The notes under the pieces: model-generated
Told to the model about the DNA's origin: nothing
Database searches by the model: none
Seen by the model: the letters and a program-made list of their open reading frames with translations, nothing else
Source of the DNA: Apophysomyces variabilis
Taxonomy: Eukaryota > Mucoromycota > Mucoromycetes > Mucorales > Mucoraceae
Reading direction: 5' to 3'
DNA: 64,000 bases
NCBI GenBank assembly: GCA_002749535.1
Contig: MZZL01000138.1
Location: 124,001-188,000 of the forward strand
Shown: one piece after another, positions 35,825-46,744 of the stretch
Layout: each line of letters starts with the position of its first letter
Numbering within the stretch: the stretch's first letter is position 1
Position numbers and translations under genes: made by a program

Positions 35825-38321
35825 TTATAAAATACGTTGTTGGATATCTTGGTACAATCGGCGATGCATTGACAATAGACAATCATGAGGTACAAAGCTA
35901 AAGTAAACAGCAAGCAATTCTTCCCCTTTGTCGCCTTGGATATATAGGTAACAGAAACCTCGACTATGTGGGGTGGGTTCATGAAGCATTCGGCAGGTAG
36001 GAGATTGAGAACGACATGGAAGGCTCAAACACAACATCTCGGTACTCTTTATGAGCGGGTTAGACACGCTTCATCACGTAGTGGCCATCCTCTACTTACT
36101 AAATCCTCGAGTTTGGACACACAGGGCCATCTCCATTGCTGGATAGTCGGGTCATGCAACCCAGCAGTGGTATCTAGATCATAATTTTGGTACACATTGT
36201 GAAGCAACTCATGGTCTTTGTCGGATTCATTGAGATCCAGTAACTGAGGAGACGCCATGACTCCCTTTTCCAAGTAGATGAAATGGATCAGCCCTGGATA
36301 TGCAACGGCAAATGATAAGATCGTAAAGTGTGTTGTCTCTTTTGTTAGTAGAAATGCAGAAAAATCCTTTAAAGCTTCCTGGAGAGATAAGCGGAATGTT
36401 TTGAGCTGGCTAACAGGTGGAGCAACGCCAGAGGCAGGACTATTCATGGTACTACCAGGCTGTGATTGCACCTATGTTACTAAACCGTTTTGTAAGTTGG
36501 TTGTTTTTTACCTTTTCGTCATCCTTGTAGATCACAACGGTACAGAGTTCTTCATTAATAAGTGAAATGAAGATACTGCATCGCGACATATCATTGCCAC
36601 AATCTACCCATTTGTATGTCAGTTCGCCTTCACCGTCTCCAGATTCTTGATTATGCGGTTTATCGTCCTCCCCACATAACAATGAAATGAATCGTTGTTT
36701 AGGTGTGTCCCTGGTCGATAAATTATCGGTTAAACTGTTACGTCTTGAATGCAAGGTAGGTGATGAAGGTGCTGATAACTGTCCCAAAGCGTCCTTGTAA
36801 GTAAAAGTGCCGGTTTCGGACGGAACACTACTGGAAAGGTAATGTGACGCAGACAATGAAATATGCTTATTTGATAAAGAAGGATTGATCAGGCGAGCTT
36901 TTGCATTTGGTGGAAGCTGTGACTCTAGCGGTCTGATATCAGATGGCTTCATTGAGTCACTGGATGTTGGGATCGACGAAGATGAGGATGTTTCTCGAGG
37001 TGCCATGTCACTTCTGCTCAAACTCACCGTACTATCTGCACGGTGTCTGGGCAGATGATTTAATAAATGGTTATATACGGGCTGCGGAGGGCTGCTCCAG
37101 CTGATAGATGGTGTGGCGGAATGCGGTGATACCAGCGTGACAGATGATGTTGACTTTTCTCGTAATTTGAATGGGACAGAGGATGAAGCGTCATAAACGT
37201 ATGCAAGCAAGGATTTTTGGCTCTGCGTATCAGAAGGGCATGATGAAGTGTACGGTGTAAGTGATGATGCTGATGTAGTTGAAGGCGTCGCTCCTTCTGT
37301 TGCAGAGGATGGATCAAACGAGGTTTCCTGACTCGATCGAGTTATATCTTGAGGCATACTAGCACCAGGCTGCTCAATGTTATGATCTACAACGGCTAAT
37401 AAAAATGAGTTGTCATCGACGACTCTTTATTCAGCATTTACTTGAGCGTCGTTGTTCACTCCTTTCATTGATATGCTGTGACACCAATAGCTTAAGAAAG
37501 TATAGAAACTCTTCTGAGACATCGTGTTCCTCATGTGACAGATCCAAGTTGAAACACTTTGCCACTATCTTTTCCCTTGCAAAGAGAAAAGAATGGGTCC
37601 AATGACGTGGACTGTTCTCCGACGGATCAAAGAATAAGGCATGATGTCTATTGACTGAAGGTAGCATCCGTCGTGGTGGCGTAAAGAAAGATGTGAGTTT
37701 CATTGGCCGTCGAGGTCCAGTATAGTTAAACGCCCCGTTACAACATTCCCGTAAGACATCTGTAACTCGCGTTCGCAGTTCCTGACTAAGTTCGACCTGT
37801 TCTACATGACAAAGCGAGTCGTCGGAATGAAGTGGCAAACGACTGCTAACGAAGGGTAACTGACAGATGCACGCGGCAATACCCGAGTATGAAAGAGTAG
37901 ACTGTCCCTTACTGCGCTGCATACGGGACAACATGCTACCCTGAATACGTGTATGCCATTTCGGTCCGTAATTAAAGCACAGAAAGTAGTGAATGACCTG
38001 TAGATGGTGTTGCAGTAGCGGAATGGCATGCGTGCGACGTTTTGTGGAAGCAACATAAAGCAGGCCTTGTTTCTATAGAGGCCAAAAAAGGTTAAATGGA
38101 AGTTTAGGGTTTGGTTGCCAAGTTACCTCCCAAAAGACGACAGTTTTATTTCCGGTTTTAACATACTGAATTCGGTCATGAAGGTTTGCCTTGATCAGGT
38201 CTTTGATCAGTAGCAAGGGCAGATATCTTATTCTATTTCCATCAGTGGTCTTCTCAGTTTGTGCATGGGTTGAATGGTAGAGGATGTCCCCTGCTTGGTT
38301 GACAATGAAATAGGTGGTCAT
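35825..38321 (-). CDS. HPS1: HPS1-like BLOC-3 subunit
   Basis: Exons run from the start at 38321 (MTTYFIVNQAGDILYHSTHA, a longin-type first strand) through KQGLLYVASTKRRTHAIPLL, a second longin-like block (HALFFDPSENSPRHWTHSFL, then ARE KIVAKCFNLDLSHEEHD), a long Ser/Pro-rich linker (about 37357-36600), and a C-terminal block containing YPGLIHFIYLEKGVMASPQL. The last exon, ending at 35825, reads GEELLAVYFSFVPHDCLLSM. The GLIHFIY and ELLA-x2-xSxxP landmarks match human HPS1, one of the longin-domain Mon1-Ccz1/HPS1-HPS4/Fuz proteins. With HPS4, HPS1 forms BLOC-3, a Rab32/38 exchange factor for lysosome-related organelles. Exon junctions near 38095, 37420, 36500 and 36080 are approximate. Its partner HPS4 is not in this window. 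Confidence 0.78.
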
Positions 38322-39066
38322 CTGGAGACATTTGCCGAGAAGGTTTTCCGATATTGTAAAGTTAAAAAGAGCGAATTCGCATTCTCCCTGATCGCTTTTT
38401 GGGAGCCCACCGGCACCCATTTGGGGCCTTTCGAATGGAATCCCGCAAATTGACAATTGGATTTCCCATTCGCTTATTTCACTGACCGCTATTATTTTTC
38501 CATTTTTGGCCAGTAATCATCCAAGTTAGTGCATGAAAACGCTTTTGTTATCAATAACAACACCAGCTGATCATGGGCGAAAGCTTAACTAAAGAGTACA
38601 AAGTTACAAAGAAATTGTTACATATGCATAACATGAATGATAACTGTTACTCGACCTAGGAATCCTGCATAAGGCATACCAGCAGATACCCTTATGGAAT
38701 GGTAAAGGGCGTTCCCTTTGTCAAATGGTGGGAATAACGATGGCGTAAAGAAATCCTAGCTTCTTCTACACTGAGCTTGAAAATGGGCATCAACTGTTCT
38801 ATGAATTGCCAAACAGTATAGAGAAACCTACAATAGCAAAAAGCCATTAGAGTATACAAGAAGTTTGATACGTATCGCAAATGATGTATTGACTTTTTAG
38901 GTGCTTCATGAGCGCATAAATTCAGATTCTGTATGACCGGGGGCAAAGCATACCGCAAAAAAAAAGGAGTTGCCAGATTTGGAAAGCGTCGTTCGAAAGA
39001 TTGACAGCAGTTTCATTTGCAGCAATTCCGGCTGTCGACGAAAAATACACCGGTAGTTACAACGAT
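38322..39066. other. Divergent promoter region
   Basis: Between HPS1 (minus) and EXO70 (plus). No further gene supported; an additional upstream EXO70 exon cannot be excluded. Confidence 0.5.
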
Positions 39067-41505
39067 ATGCGTGTAAAGAACAACGGCTCGAATCACTTGG
39101 ATGATGACAATGCCGAACTGGAGTACCTGGAGAAACAGCTGGGACGCATGGATGCCTTATCTGGAAAACTTGTAATGCCCTCCGAAAATCGACCAGCTGC
39201 ATAGTATTAATCGTTGGGTCGTGGATAGGTGAACATTCTTGACGGTTTTGATGGACGCTTGATGAAGCTCGAAACATCCATTCTACCGATTCACAGAGCG
39301 ACACAGAATTTGACTAGACTTGCTAACAGTATGTTTGATAAACTAATGCTCGCTCATCATTTAACTCAATCTGCTCAAGACATCGACGCCACGTTGAAAG
39401 TCACTGAAAATATAGTCGACTGTCTGAACTTACCCAGCAAAGAAGAAACGTTTATTTTGAAAGGGTAAGTCGTTGGTCTTGTTCGCGTCGAACTTACCAA
39501 CGGGACCTAGGCCAGAGGAAAACAATGTGCTACCATATTTGCAAGCAATGGGTCGACTGAAGGATGCTGTAGACACGGTAGAGAAAAGTCAACTATCCTC
39601 TTGTGATAAAGCCGTTGGACAGATGGTAAACGATAGAGAGAGAGAGAAAAATCCGAAAGTACATGGTTTATGATGATTGACCTTAAACTCATTGTAGAAA
39701 CAACTCCTAAAAGCAGGCATGCTGCATCTTGAAACCCTCTTTCGCAAATGGTTATCAGTCGTTAGCAATCCTATAGACTCTAATGCTATGCTGAATCCAG
39801 GTATATATTGCATATTACCAAGGTTAATTATAAGTAGGTATACTGAATGATATGACACAGATCGTAACCTGGCTCCGGCTGCCTCCTTAAGACAATTATC
39901 ACAGTTATCGACGTATATTACGACTTCAGAGTCAGAAATCGGATATTCGGTCGATTTCACCAAGCCGTACATAGAAATTCGTTCTGCATATTTGTCAAAG
40001 TCACTTCATACGTTATCCCAGTCCGTCCAGCTTTCGGAAAAACATCAAGGCACATCGTACGAGAAAGGGTCTAGTGAATTCCTAAAGTACATGGAGTGCT
40101 TGTTTAAGATGATCAAGGTAAGTAGGAAAGGAAAACAATGGTTTAATAGATTAAACTTAAGGGAAACGGTCTTTGTTTTTGAGATTAGTCTGAGCATGAG
40201 TTCGCAGAACGTATCTTAAAAAATCCATCGCGGCGTTCGACAGCCCTTAAAAGCACTATTGCACCAGCTATGTCGGAATTTATCAGCGCAGGTCGTCAGC
40301 TGAATGTCGTCGCAAAACGGCTTAACTATAGTGATACAACATTTATATTCGATATTTTGGAGAAGTACGAAAAGGAATATGCGGTACTGTTAGATGGGCT
40401 AGCGCAGGAGATAGATTTGAGTGAAATTACCGAGATGATCAACGCATTCAAGCTGACAGCGCTAAAGAATTTCAATGAATTCATGGAGGATCTGAAGGGC
40501 AAACGCGAAAACAATGCCTACTTGAATTTAAGTAGTGATGGTACCGTGCACGAGATGACAAGCAATGTAGGTTCGATATGATGCGAAGGATATAGCTATT
40601 CATTTGGCCATTAGACTCTTAATTACATGAAGCGACTCTATCTCTGGCGTGATACGGTTGAACCTCTACTGATAATCGTTGGCGACGCCGGCTGGAATAA
40701 TTTGACACCCATCACGCGGATACCCGAGCAACGTTCGTCTTATTATGACCCTGCTGAAGGCGCAGCGTTGCTGCAGAGATTTTTTGGTAAACTTGGCATG
40801 ATTTTGGTATGCACTCTTATTAAGCCATTGATATAGTGGAAGCTCTAGATCAAATGACGATCTCTTTACAATCGAAATCGCGAGGCTACAGGAAACCAGT
40901 GCTGGCCACCGTGTTCTTGCTTAACAACTACAATCATACATTGCGCCAGATCAGATCACCACCATTAAATGCTATTTTCGATGAAAGCGCAGAAATGAAT
41001 TTCAGCAAGCTGGTAAAGAAACAACTGGATGCCTATCAAGAATCTTGGAAAACTTGCGTCGAAAATCTGATGGACGTAACTTATGTTCGAGGGGGGGCAA
41101 TTAAAAGTAGCATTGGAAACGGTGAGAGGCAGTTGATCAAAGACAGATTCAAGGTTTGTTCTCGATCGAAGCGGAAAGGGCGGGGACAAACTGAGTTCTC
41201 TTCCATAGAGCTTCAATGCCGAGTTTGAAGAAATCTGGCGAGCCCAAACAACCTATGCGATTCCTGATGCCGAATTGAGAAGCCAAGTTATTCGTAACGT
41301 TAAGAACGTCATAGTTCCAATGTATGGACGTTTCTTGGATAAGTAAGTGAAAGCAAAGGAAGAAGGATAATGCGGGATAGGGGATGCTTATCCAATGATT
41401 AGATACCAAGGAACAGACTTCACTAAGAACCCTGCAAAATATATCAAATATGATATTGAAAGACTGGACAAAATGATCGGCCAGCTATTCGAGCCAACTG
41501 CTTAA
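39067..41505 (+). CDS. EXO70: Exocyst subunit Exo70
   Basis: Ten exons (39067-39171, 39229-39464, 39511-39625, 39698-39800, 39861-40117, 40189-40566, 40615-40786, 40837-41153, 41209-41342, 41403-41505) give 639 residues. The N-terminal coiled coil includes AELEYLEKQLGRMDALSGK and LDGFDGRLMKLETSILPIHR. The C-terminal Exo70 domain shows STALKSTIAPAMSEF, LATVFLLNNYNHTLRQIRS, KDRFKSFNAEFEEIW and the typical end DFTKNPAKYIKYDIERLDKM. Exo70 binds PI(4,5)P2 and Rho GTPases and tethers secretory vesicles at sites of polarised growth such as hyphal tips. The start is the first ATG compatible with conservation. Confidence 0.92.
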
Positions 41506-41547
41506 TTACTTCATGGTTGTAGAGTCAATTCAGTATAAAATACACGT

Positions 41548-41876
41548 TTATTTTTGTTGTTGTTGTGCTGCAAAATCCGCTGGCGGCTCGTCGATTTCTT
41601 TCCATATTTTTTGCATTTTTGCACGCTTTTCAGCAGCTTTAGCCTTGTTTTCCGCTCGCTTGACAATGAACTGCTCATGGTGAGATTAGCTAGGCGATCG
41701 ATGCGATCGATCCTTGTAATCGTTACCTCTTCCTTCAGACAGTTATCCAACGCAAGTTTAACATCGTTACAGAGGCCAAGGAACTTATTGAAGGAATTGG
41801 CGTTATGACATTGATCGAGTGCTCGCATAGCCTCGATACATTTTTCTTGGTTATGTTCTGATAACTGTGGATGCAT
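41548..41876 (-). CDS. CMC2: Cmc2-like twin CX9C protein
   Basis: Two exons (41876-41727 and 41670-41548) encode 90 residues starting MHPQLSEHNQEKC. The cysteine pairs C-x9-C (CIEAMRALDQC) and C-x9-C (CNDVKLALDNC) are both present. The second exon gives FIVKRAENKAKAAEKRAKMQ and ends in a glutamine run. Cmc2 proteins are imported by the Mia40 pathway and act in cytochrome c oxidase assembly in the intermembrane space. Convergent with EXO70, whose stop is 43 bases away, so the 3' ends are very close or overlap. Confidence 0.88.
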
Positions 41877-42100
41877 GTTGATGTCCTAGAATTCCTTGGC
41901 TGTCAATTCCCAAGTTCAACCCCGGAAAGCGGTCATTGACCCCTCCCCCTCTTGCAAAATTTTGATCGTCACAGCGGCTATTCAAAAATTGAAAAATCAT
42001 GCCATTCCCTCCGGTTGTACTTCTACTTTTTTTTGCGGAAACATTTGCACTGCTCGAAACCCGTTGTATTCGAGTGGCGCAAATTTCTTTGCAAAATACT

Positions 42101-42112
42101 GTAATGCGAACC
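42101..42112. repeat. Left copy of 12-base target-site duplication
   Basis: GTAATGCGAACC directly precedes the 5S-like segment and is repeated exactly at 44138-44149 after the LINE 3' end. This is the expected scar of target-primed reverse transcription. Confidence 0.75.
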
Positions 42113-42196
42113 GAAGCTACGGCCATACAAGTACGAACGCACCGGATCCCGTTCGATCTCCGCAGTTAAGTGTAGTCTGGCACCGTCAGTACTAGC
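42113..42196 (+). pseudogene. 5' segment of 5S rRNA fused to a LINE
   Basis: The segment contains CTACGGCCATAC, CACCGGATCCCGTTCGATCT and CGCAGTTAAG followed by GTCAGTACTA at the spacing seen in eukaryotic 5S rRNA (about positions 1-83). The sequence then leaves the 5S pattern and becomes LINE coding sequence at about 42197. The C-box end of the internal RNA polymerase III promoter (GGATGGGTGACC type) is missing. It is therefore a truncated 5S copy, not a working gene. Box-A-like AGTTAAG is present. Confidence 0.72.
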
Positions 42197-43071
42197 GAAA
42201 AGCCCAATTCATCCGGCCCAAGTTGGAATATGGTTTAGCAATTGTCTCGTTCACCAAAACTCAGCTGAAGGAACTCGAAAGTACTCAAAACACTTGTATT
42301 CGTATGATCTATGGTGCCCATCCCCACTGCGAAACCAAAGTGATGCGACACATGGCCAAGCTACCTAGCCTGCAAGAGCGAACAGCCATCCTACAGGCGA
42401 AATTCCTACGTCGTGCCCGACATCTTCCGGAGGACGCCTTACTCACCACACTTCTGCCCTTACTTCTCTCTTCCTCGACCTCCCACTGGAACAAACTCTG
42501 CCGCACACCCGTCTGGCAAAGCATCCCGGTACCACAAGAAGAAGCCTCGACCAAGGTTTTCCGAGCGACAATCAGACAATACCTGCGCGACACACATACG
42601 ACGATAATATCGGCCCCTACTGGCGCACGGACCCTAGCAGCATGCCGACCCACGCTATGCATAGACCCGATTCTGTGGTTACCCATGACGAGACGAGATC
42701 GCAGCAGGTGTATCCGCTGGCGACTAGCATGGCTCCCCGGTGGCAAGAAAAAGGCCTGCATTACCTGTGGCTATGTGAACCTCACCAAGAAACACGCCAT
42801 TGACTGTCTCCGTATGCATAACCGCCTAGTCATTACCCGCCAACAGACTGCCGATCCAATGTCCTTCTGTCTCAACCTCCTCCCGCATTCGATCCCCAGA
42901 TCTGCCCGCCGTCGCCAACAGATCTGCAAAATATGGCCTATTGTATGCACAATTCTTGCCGAACTCGATGCTCACCAGCATCCGGGATCAAATCTGCGAC
43001 AATACCATGACCCAGATCCGAGAAAGGCCCTGCTGGAATGGCTCGATGCTCTCCCTCCTCAACCAGGCTAG
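42196..43071 (+). pseudogene. LINE ORF2 C-terminal fragment
   Basis: An open frame without its own start, entering from the 5S junction: FIRPKLEYGLAIVSF and QNTCIRMIYGAHPHCETKVM, the thumb-like region typical of LINE reverse transcriptases, then KACITCGYVNLTKKHAIDCL, a CX2CX8HX3C zinc motif found at the end of many ORF2 proteins. It ends LLEWLDALPPQPG. Finger and palm domains, endonuclease and any RNase H are absent because of 5' truncation, so the piece cannot move on its own. Confidence 0.75.
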
Positions 43072-44137
43072 GCACATCAAAGCTGACTCTCTCTTCTTCC
43101 CTCTTTTTTCCTTTTTTCGTTTCCTTTCTATTTCAATATATGTTTTTCTTTATTCCTTCATATTCCTTTTGCCTCACTCCTTCGACCTTTTCCCTGCCTC
43201 ATCCGCAGGGTTTTTATTCCACCTTTTTCTTTTTGAGCGGTCTCGAGCAAATATGTCTGTCACAGACGCTGTGTTCAAATAGAGACGTTAAATAAAACCA
43301 ACNCCTCCCACTGGAACAAACTCTGCCGCACACCCGTCTGGCAAAGCATCCCGGTACCACAAGAAGAAGCCTCGACCAAGGTTTTCCGAGCGACAATCAG
43401 ACAATACCTGCGCGACACACATACGACGATAATATCGGCCCCTACTGGCGCACGGACCCTAGCAGCATGCCGACCCACGCTATGCATAGACCCGATTCTG
43501 TGGTTACCCATGACGAGACGAGATCGCAGCAGGTGTATCCGCTGGCGACTAGCATGGCTCCCCGGTGGCAAGAAAAAGGCCTGCATTACCTGTGGCTATG
43601 TGAACCTCACCAAGAAACACGCCATTGACTGTCTCCGTATGCATAACCGCCTAGTCATTACCCGCCAACAGACTGCCGATCCAATGTCCTTCTGTCTCAA
43701 CCTCCTCCCGCATTCGATCCCCAGATCTGCCCGCCGTCGCCAACAGATCTGCAAAATATGGCCTATTGTATGCACAATTCTTGCCGAACTCGATGCTCAC
43801 CAGCATCCGGGATCAAATCTGCGACAATACCATGACCCAGATCCGAGAAAGGCCCTGCTGGAATGGCTCGATGCTCTCCCTCCTCAACCAGGCTAGGCAC
43901 ATCAAAGCTGACTCTCTCTTCTTCCCTCTTTTTTCCTTTTTTCGTTTCCTTTCTATTTCAATATATGTTTTTCTTTATTCCTTCATATTCCTTTTGCCTC
44001 ACTCCTTCGACCTTTTCCCTGCCTCATCCGCAGGGTTTTTATTCCACCTTTTTCTTTTTGAGCGGTCTCGAGCAAATATGTCTGTCACAGACGCTGTGTT
44101 CAAATAGAGACGTTAAATAAAACCAACAAATTTAAAC
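42197..44137 (+). mobile_element. 5'-truncated non-LTR retrotransposon (LINE) 3' end, with an unmerged duplicate
   Basis: 42197-43302 carries the C-terminal end of a reverse-transcriptase ORF and a pyrimidine-rich 3' UTR ending in TTAAATAAAACCAAC. After an N at 43303, bases 43304-44127 repeat 42479-43302 without any difference I can see. The real element is probably about 1.2 kb. It ends in the short A-rich tail AAATTTAAAC before the 12-base direct repeat at 44138. Together with the 5S head and the two direct repeats this looks like one retrotransposed unit. Family within LINEs not determined. Confidence 0.75.
43304..44127 (+). repeat. Exact 824-base duplicate of 42479-43302
   Basis: Starts directly after an N and shows no difference I can find from the preceding copy. 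It contains the last part of the LINE frame (stop at 43896) and the 3' UTR. Zero divergence plus an N at the joint points to two contigs with an unmerged overlap. Confidence 0.8.
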
Positions 44138-44149
44138 GTAATGCGAACC
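44138..44149. repeat. Right copy of 12-base target-site duplication
   Basis: Same 12 bases as 42101-42112, immediately after the LINE tail. Confidence 0.75.
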
Positions 44150-44521
44150 TGCTAGTACCAGCAGCTTTTTAGTAATTTGAGTGCAGCCAACCTTTATTTT
44201 AGCATGCAATGCAGATGATGCAGGTCTATATATTCACATACTAGTACAATGAATTCCAACCTTCTGCTTCAACGGTAAGGTTAGAGGCACTAATTGGCTA
44301 TACTAAAGTTGTAGAGAACGATATTATAACTACTGGAACCATGTAAGGAGTAGGCGAGTCTAGACTGAATGCGCTATATTGTACATTGCAAAGCTTTTTT
44401 GACCTTGCGTACGTGCCGAAAGTAATTACTAGCTACCGACCTTACTACAGTTTGTTTGCTTTCTTTGAACATGTCCGGATGAGGATTAACCTCGTCTTTG
44501 AGCCTATATCGTGTAAAGTAA
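44150..44521. other. Intergenic
   Basis: Between the LINE and SMN. No gene recognised. A short T5 run follows TACCAGCAGC near 44168. Confidence 0.45.
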
Positions 44522-45414
44522 CTATAGAATAGTGGGGTATAGCCGTATTACCTGATAGTAACCTGTATAATAGCCACTATAATACCAAGCCATCATTAAA
44601 TTACTTAAAGCTTCATCTTCCGCTACTCAACGGTGTGAGTTCATCGATCCCATCTTTTGGTTTTTGGTCGCCTCCTTCTTACCGTTTCGTGATAATTGAC
44701 CAGTAGATGGAGGCATGCGGAACGGTGGTGGAGGGGGTGGTTGCGAAGCGGGTGCGGTTTGGTTTGGAGCATAATATTCACCATAATTTTGCTGATACGC
44801 GTCATAAGCTGATTGAGATGTATTGTATGGTTGTTGATATTGGTAATATGCTGAATAATCCTCTGTTTGTTGTGCATATGCGTCTTCTGTTTGTTCATGG
44901 ATATCTTCAGTGGGTTCTGTGTAATCTTCTTCAACTTGTTCGGCCATCTCTTGGACTTGTTCGATCAAGGCTACCTTTGGAGTGTCGATTTTGACCTTTT
45001 TCACACTACTTTCAGAGCTTTCTGTTGTTACAGGTCTCTTTTTCCTAGCAGGTACCGATGCACGTCAAATAAAGCTCTTTTTTGGCGACTGTCAGTTTGC
45101 TCTTACAATTTCTTCGGGAGCGCTGGCTTGAATGGCGAAATTCCGATCGCCTCTGTTGTGTTATCTTTAGAATGATGTTGCTATTAAAACCATTAATATT
45201 TTAAGCGTGTGCGATTTGTTAATACCTGGTAATTAGCCACTGCTCTTTCCCAGTATGTGATCAAATCCATGTCTTGCCACATGTCTTCCTTTACCACGTA
45301 TTATGAATTAGCATACCGACAGTTGCTGTCTCTTACTATGTCATTTTCTTCTTCAAATTCCACTTGGTCTTCCTCATGTAAAAGATCAGCTGGCGGTTCT
45401 GCTTGCGATGCCAT
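44522..45414 (-). CDS. SMN1: SMN (survival motor neuron) homologue
   Basis: Exons 45414-45337, 45288-45226, 45180-45107, 45044-44683 and 44622-44522 give about 225 residues. Exon 1 is acidic (MASQAEPPADLLHEEDQVEF). Exon 2 reads DMWQDMDLITYWERAVANYQ, the Gemin2-binding motif. A basic stretch, an acidic/Tyr-rich low-complexity region and a proline run (PPPPPPF) follow. The last exon contains LMMAWYYSGYYTGYYQ, the YG-box oligomerisation motif; the tyrosine/glycine spacing matches human and S. pombe SMN. I see no Tudor domain, as in S. pombe Smn1. SMN assembles Sm cores on snRNAs. The exact 3' end is uncertain: the frame reads on after YYQ for nine residues, but a GT there could start another intron. 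Confidence 0.85.
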
Positions 45415-46349
45415 TATCAACCAATCCATATGATGCTTTCGCGAACGGATTTTTTTTGTCTCTTGCATTTTGGATCTCCGAAAAGTGGGTTTTGCCGAGT
45501 TTGTTAAAGCAAGGAACGTTCATGCAAGGTGCTTGTCCTTTTTTTTTGGACTGAAGAGGTTCTAAATACAGGTTAGTAACTTAAACCTCGCAGAACTCAC
45601 AGATTTTTGCTTATACTTTGTGTCAAAGCTATTGAGCGATACAACAGTAGGCCATCTTTGAACGATCCGTTCCTATGGGGACCTTTGCAATCTTAGGAAA
45701 CTGATAACGTTTTTCCTCACCAGATGATCAAACAGTTACCAAGGATACATTCATGATACGCGCAAAAAGCCTGCTTTTCTGTACGTGTCGTTTTCCTGGC
45801 TAATATTGGTCGAACAGAGAGTCTTACGGACAAAGAAAAGACTAAAACGACATGACCTATTCTGACATGGACAGTCAATTCAAATACTTTTGCGAGTATG
45901 TCTCTTAATGAATAAGAGACAAAAACTGACAAGCCCATTGTGCTTTCCGCCTAGGTAACTCTCATTCATTAAAGCATCGACCATAATCCTGTGTTATCAT
46001 TGGCGATGACAACAATTTTCTCTGCATAAATAAACAATTTATTATACAAGCATACGTACAGACATCAAGATCACGTATTTTAATAGACCACATAGGATAC
46101 AAGCTTTAATTACCATATTCAGGTCGAAACAACAGAAGTGATATTCGGACAAAATCAATATATCTATTCCGAAAGATAGGAACATGCAACAGCTACCACG
46201 CAATGAGAAAACTATGACAATTAAGCAATACATGTAAACATGAGAAACCCTGAATCTCTTGCCATCGATACGTATCTTCGTTATTCCCTGGAGTTACTAA
46301 TGCTGCCAGACAAGCAATGTCAAGTCCGTTGTTCTGCTTTTTCCTCCTT
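45415..46349. other. Intergenic
   Basis: SMN promoter side. No supported gene; small frames without domains at 45717-45938 and 46042-46233. Confidence 0.45.
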
Positions 46350-46690
46350 TCAATCCATAGTATGGTCTACATTGAACCTGACAGGATAAGGTCTAATGAA
46401 TGGCATCCATGGGCTGGATAGATTGCGTAGTGGAATGCCCGATTGCACTTTGTCAAACATCAACTCCTGAAGTTCAGGGAATTGAATCCTATTGATTATT
46501 GAATCATATCTTGCGCTACTGCAAAACAAATTCTGCGCCCATGAAAGCACCAAATTTACGCTAAAAGTAAACTAATTTTATGTCATTAACCATATCAATT
46601 ATGCTGGAAGTATACTTTGCTTACATGAATCTGGTACTTCAGTGGGACAAAGAACTCATTCGAGTAGCGAGAAATATAATTCATGGTTAA
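46350..46690 (-). CDS. Possible terminal exons of an unidentified gene
   Basis: Two coding-looking pieces on the minus strand: one near 46690-46625 (MNYISRYSNEFFVPLKYQ) and, after an AT-rich stretch with a possible GT-AG intron, one from about 46536 to the stop at 46350 (ARYDSIINRIQFPELQEL, then PWMPFIRPYPVRFNVDHTMD). The composition looks like real protein, but I do not recognise the family. It lies directly downstream of the decayed Fanzor on the same strand, so it may be the tail of a gene cut by the insertion or part of the element. Confidence 0.35.
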
Positions 46691-46744
46691 CAAATCGGAA
46701 GGGTACATTGCTGTCTTTTTACTTACCCCGAAGGTATCCTGCTG

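Noticed and set aside
42479..44127. A true tandem pair of LINE ends
   Set aside because: No difference seen between the copies and an N at the joint make an unmerged contig overlap more likely.
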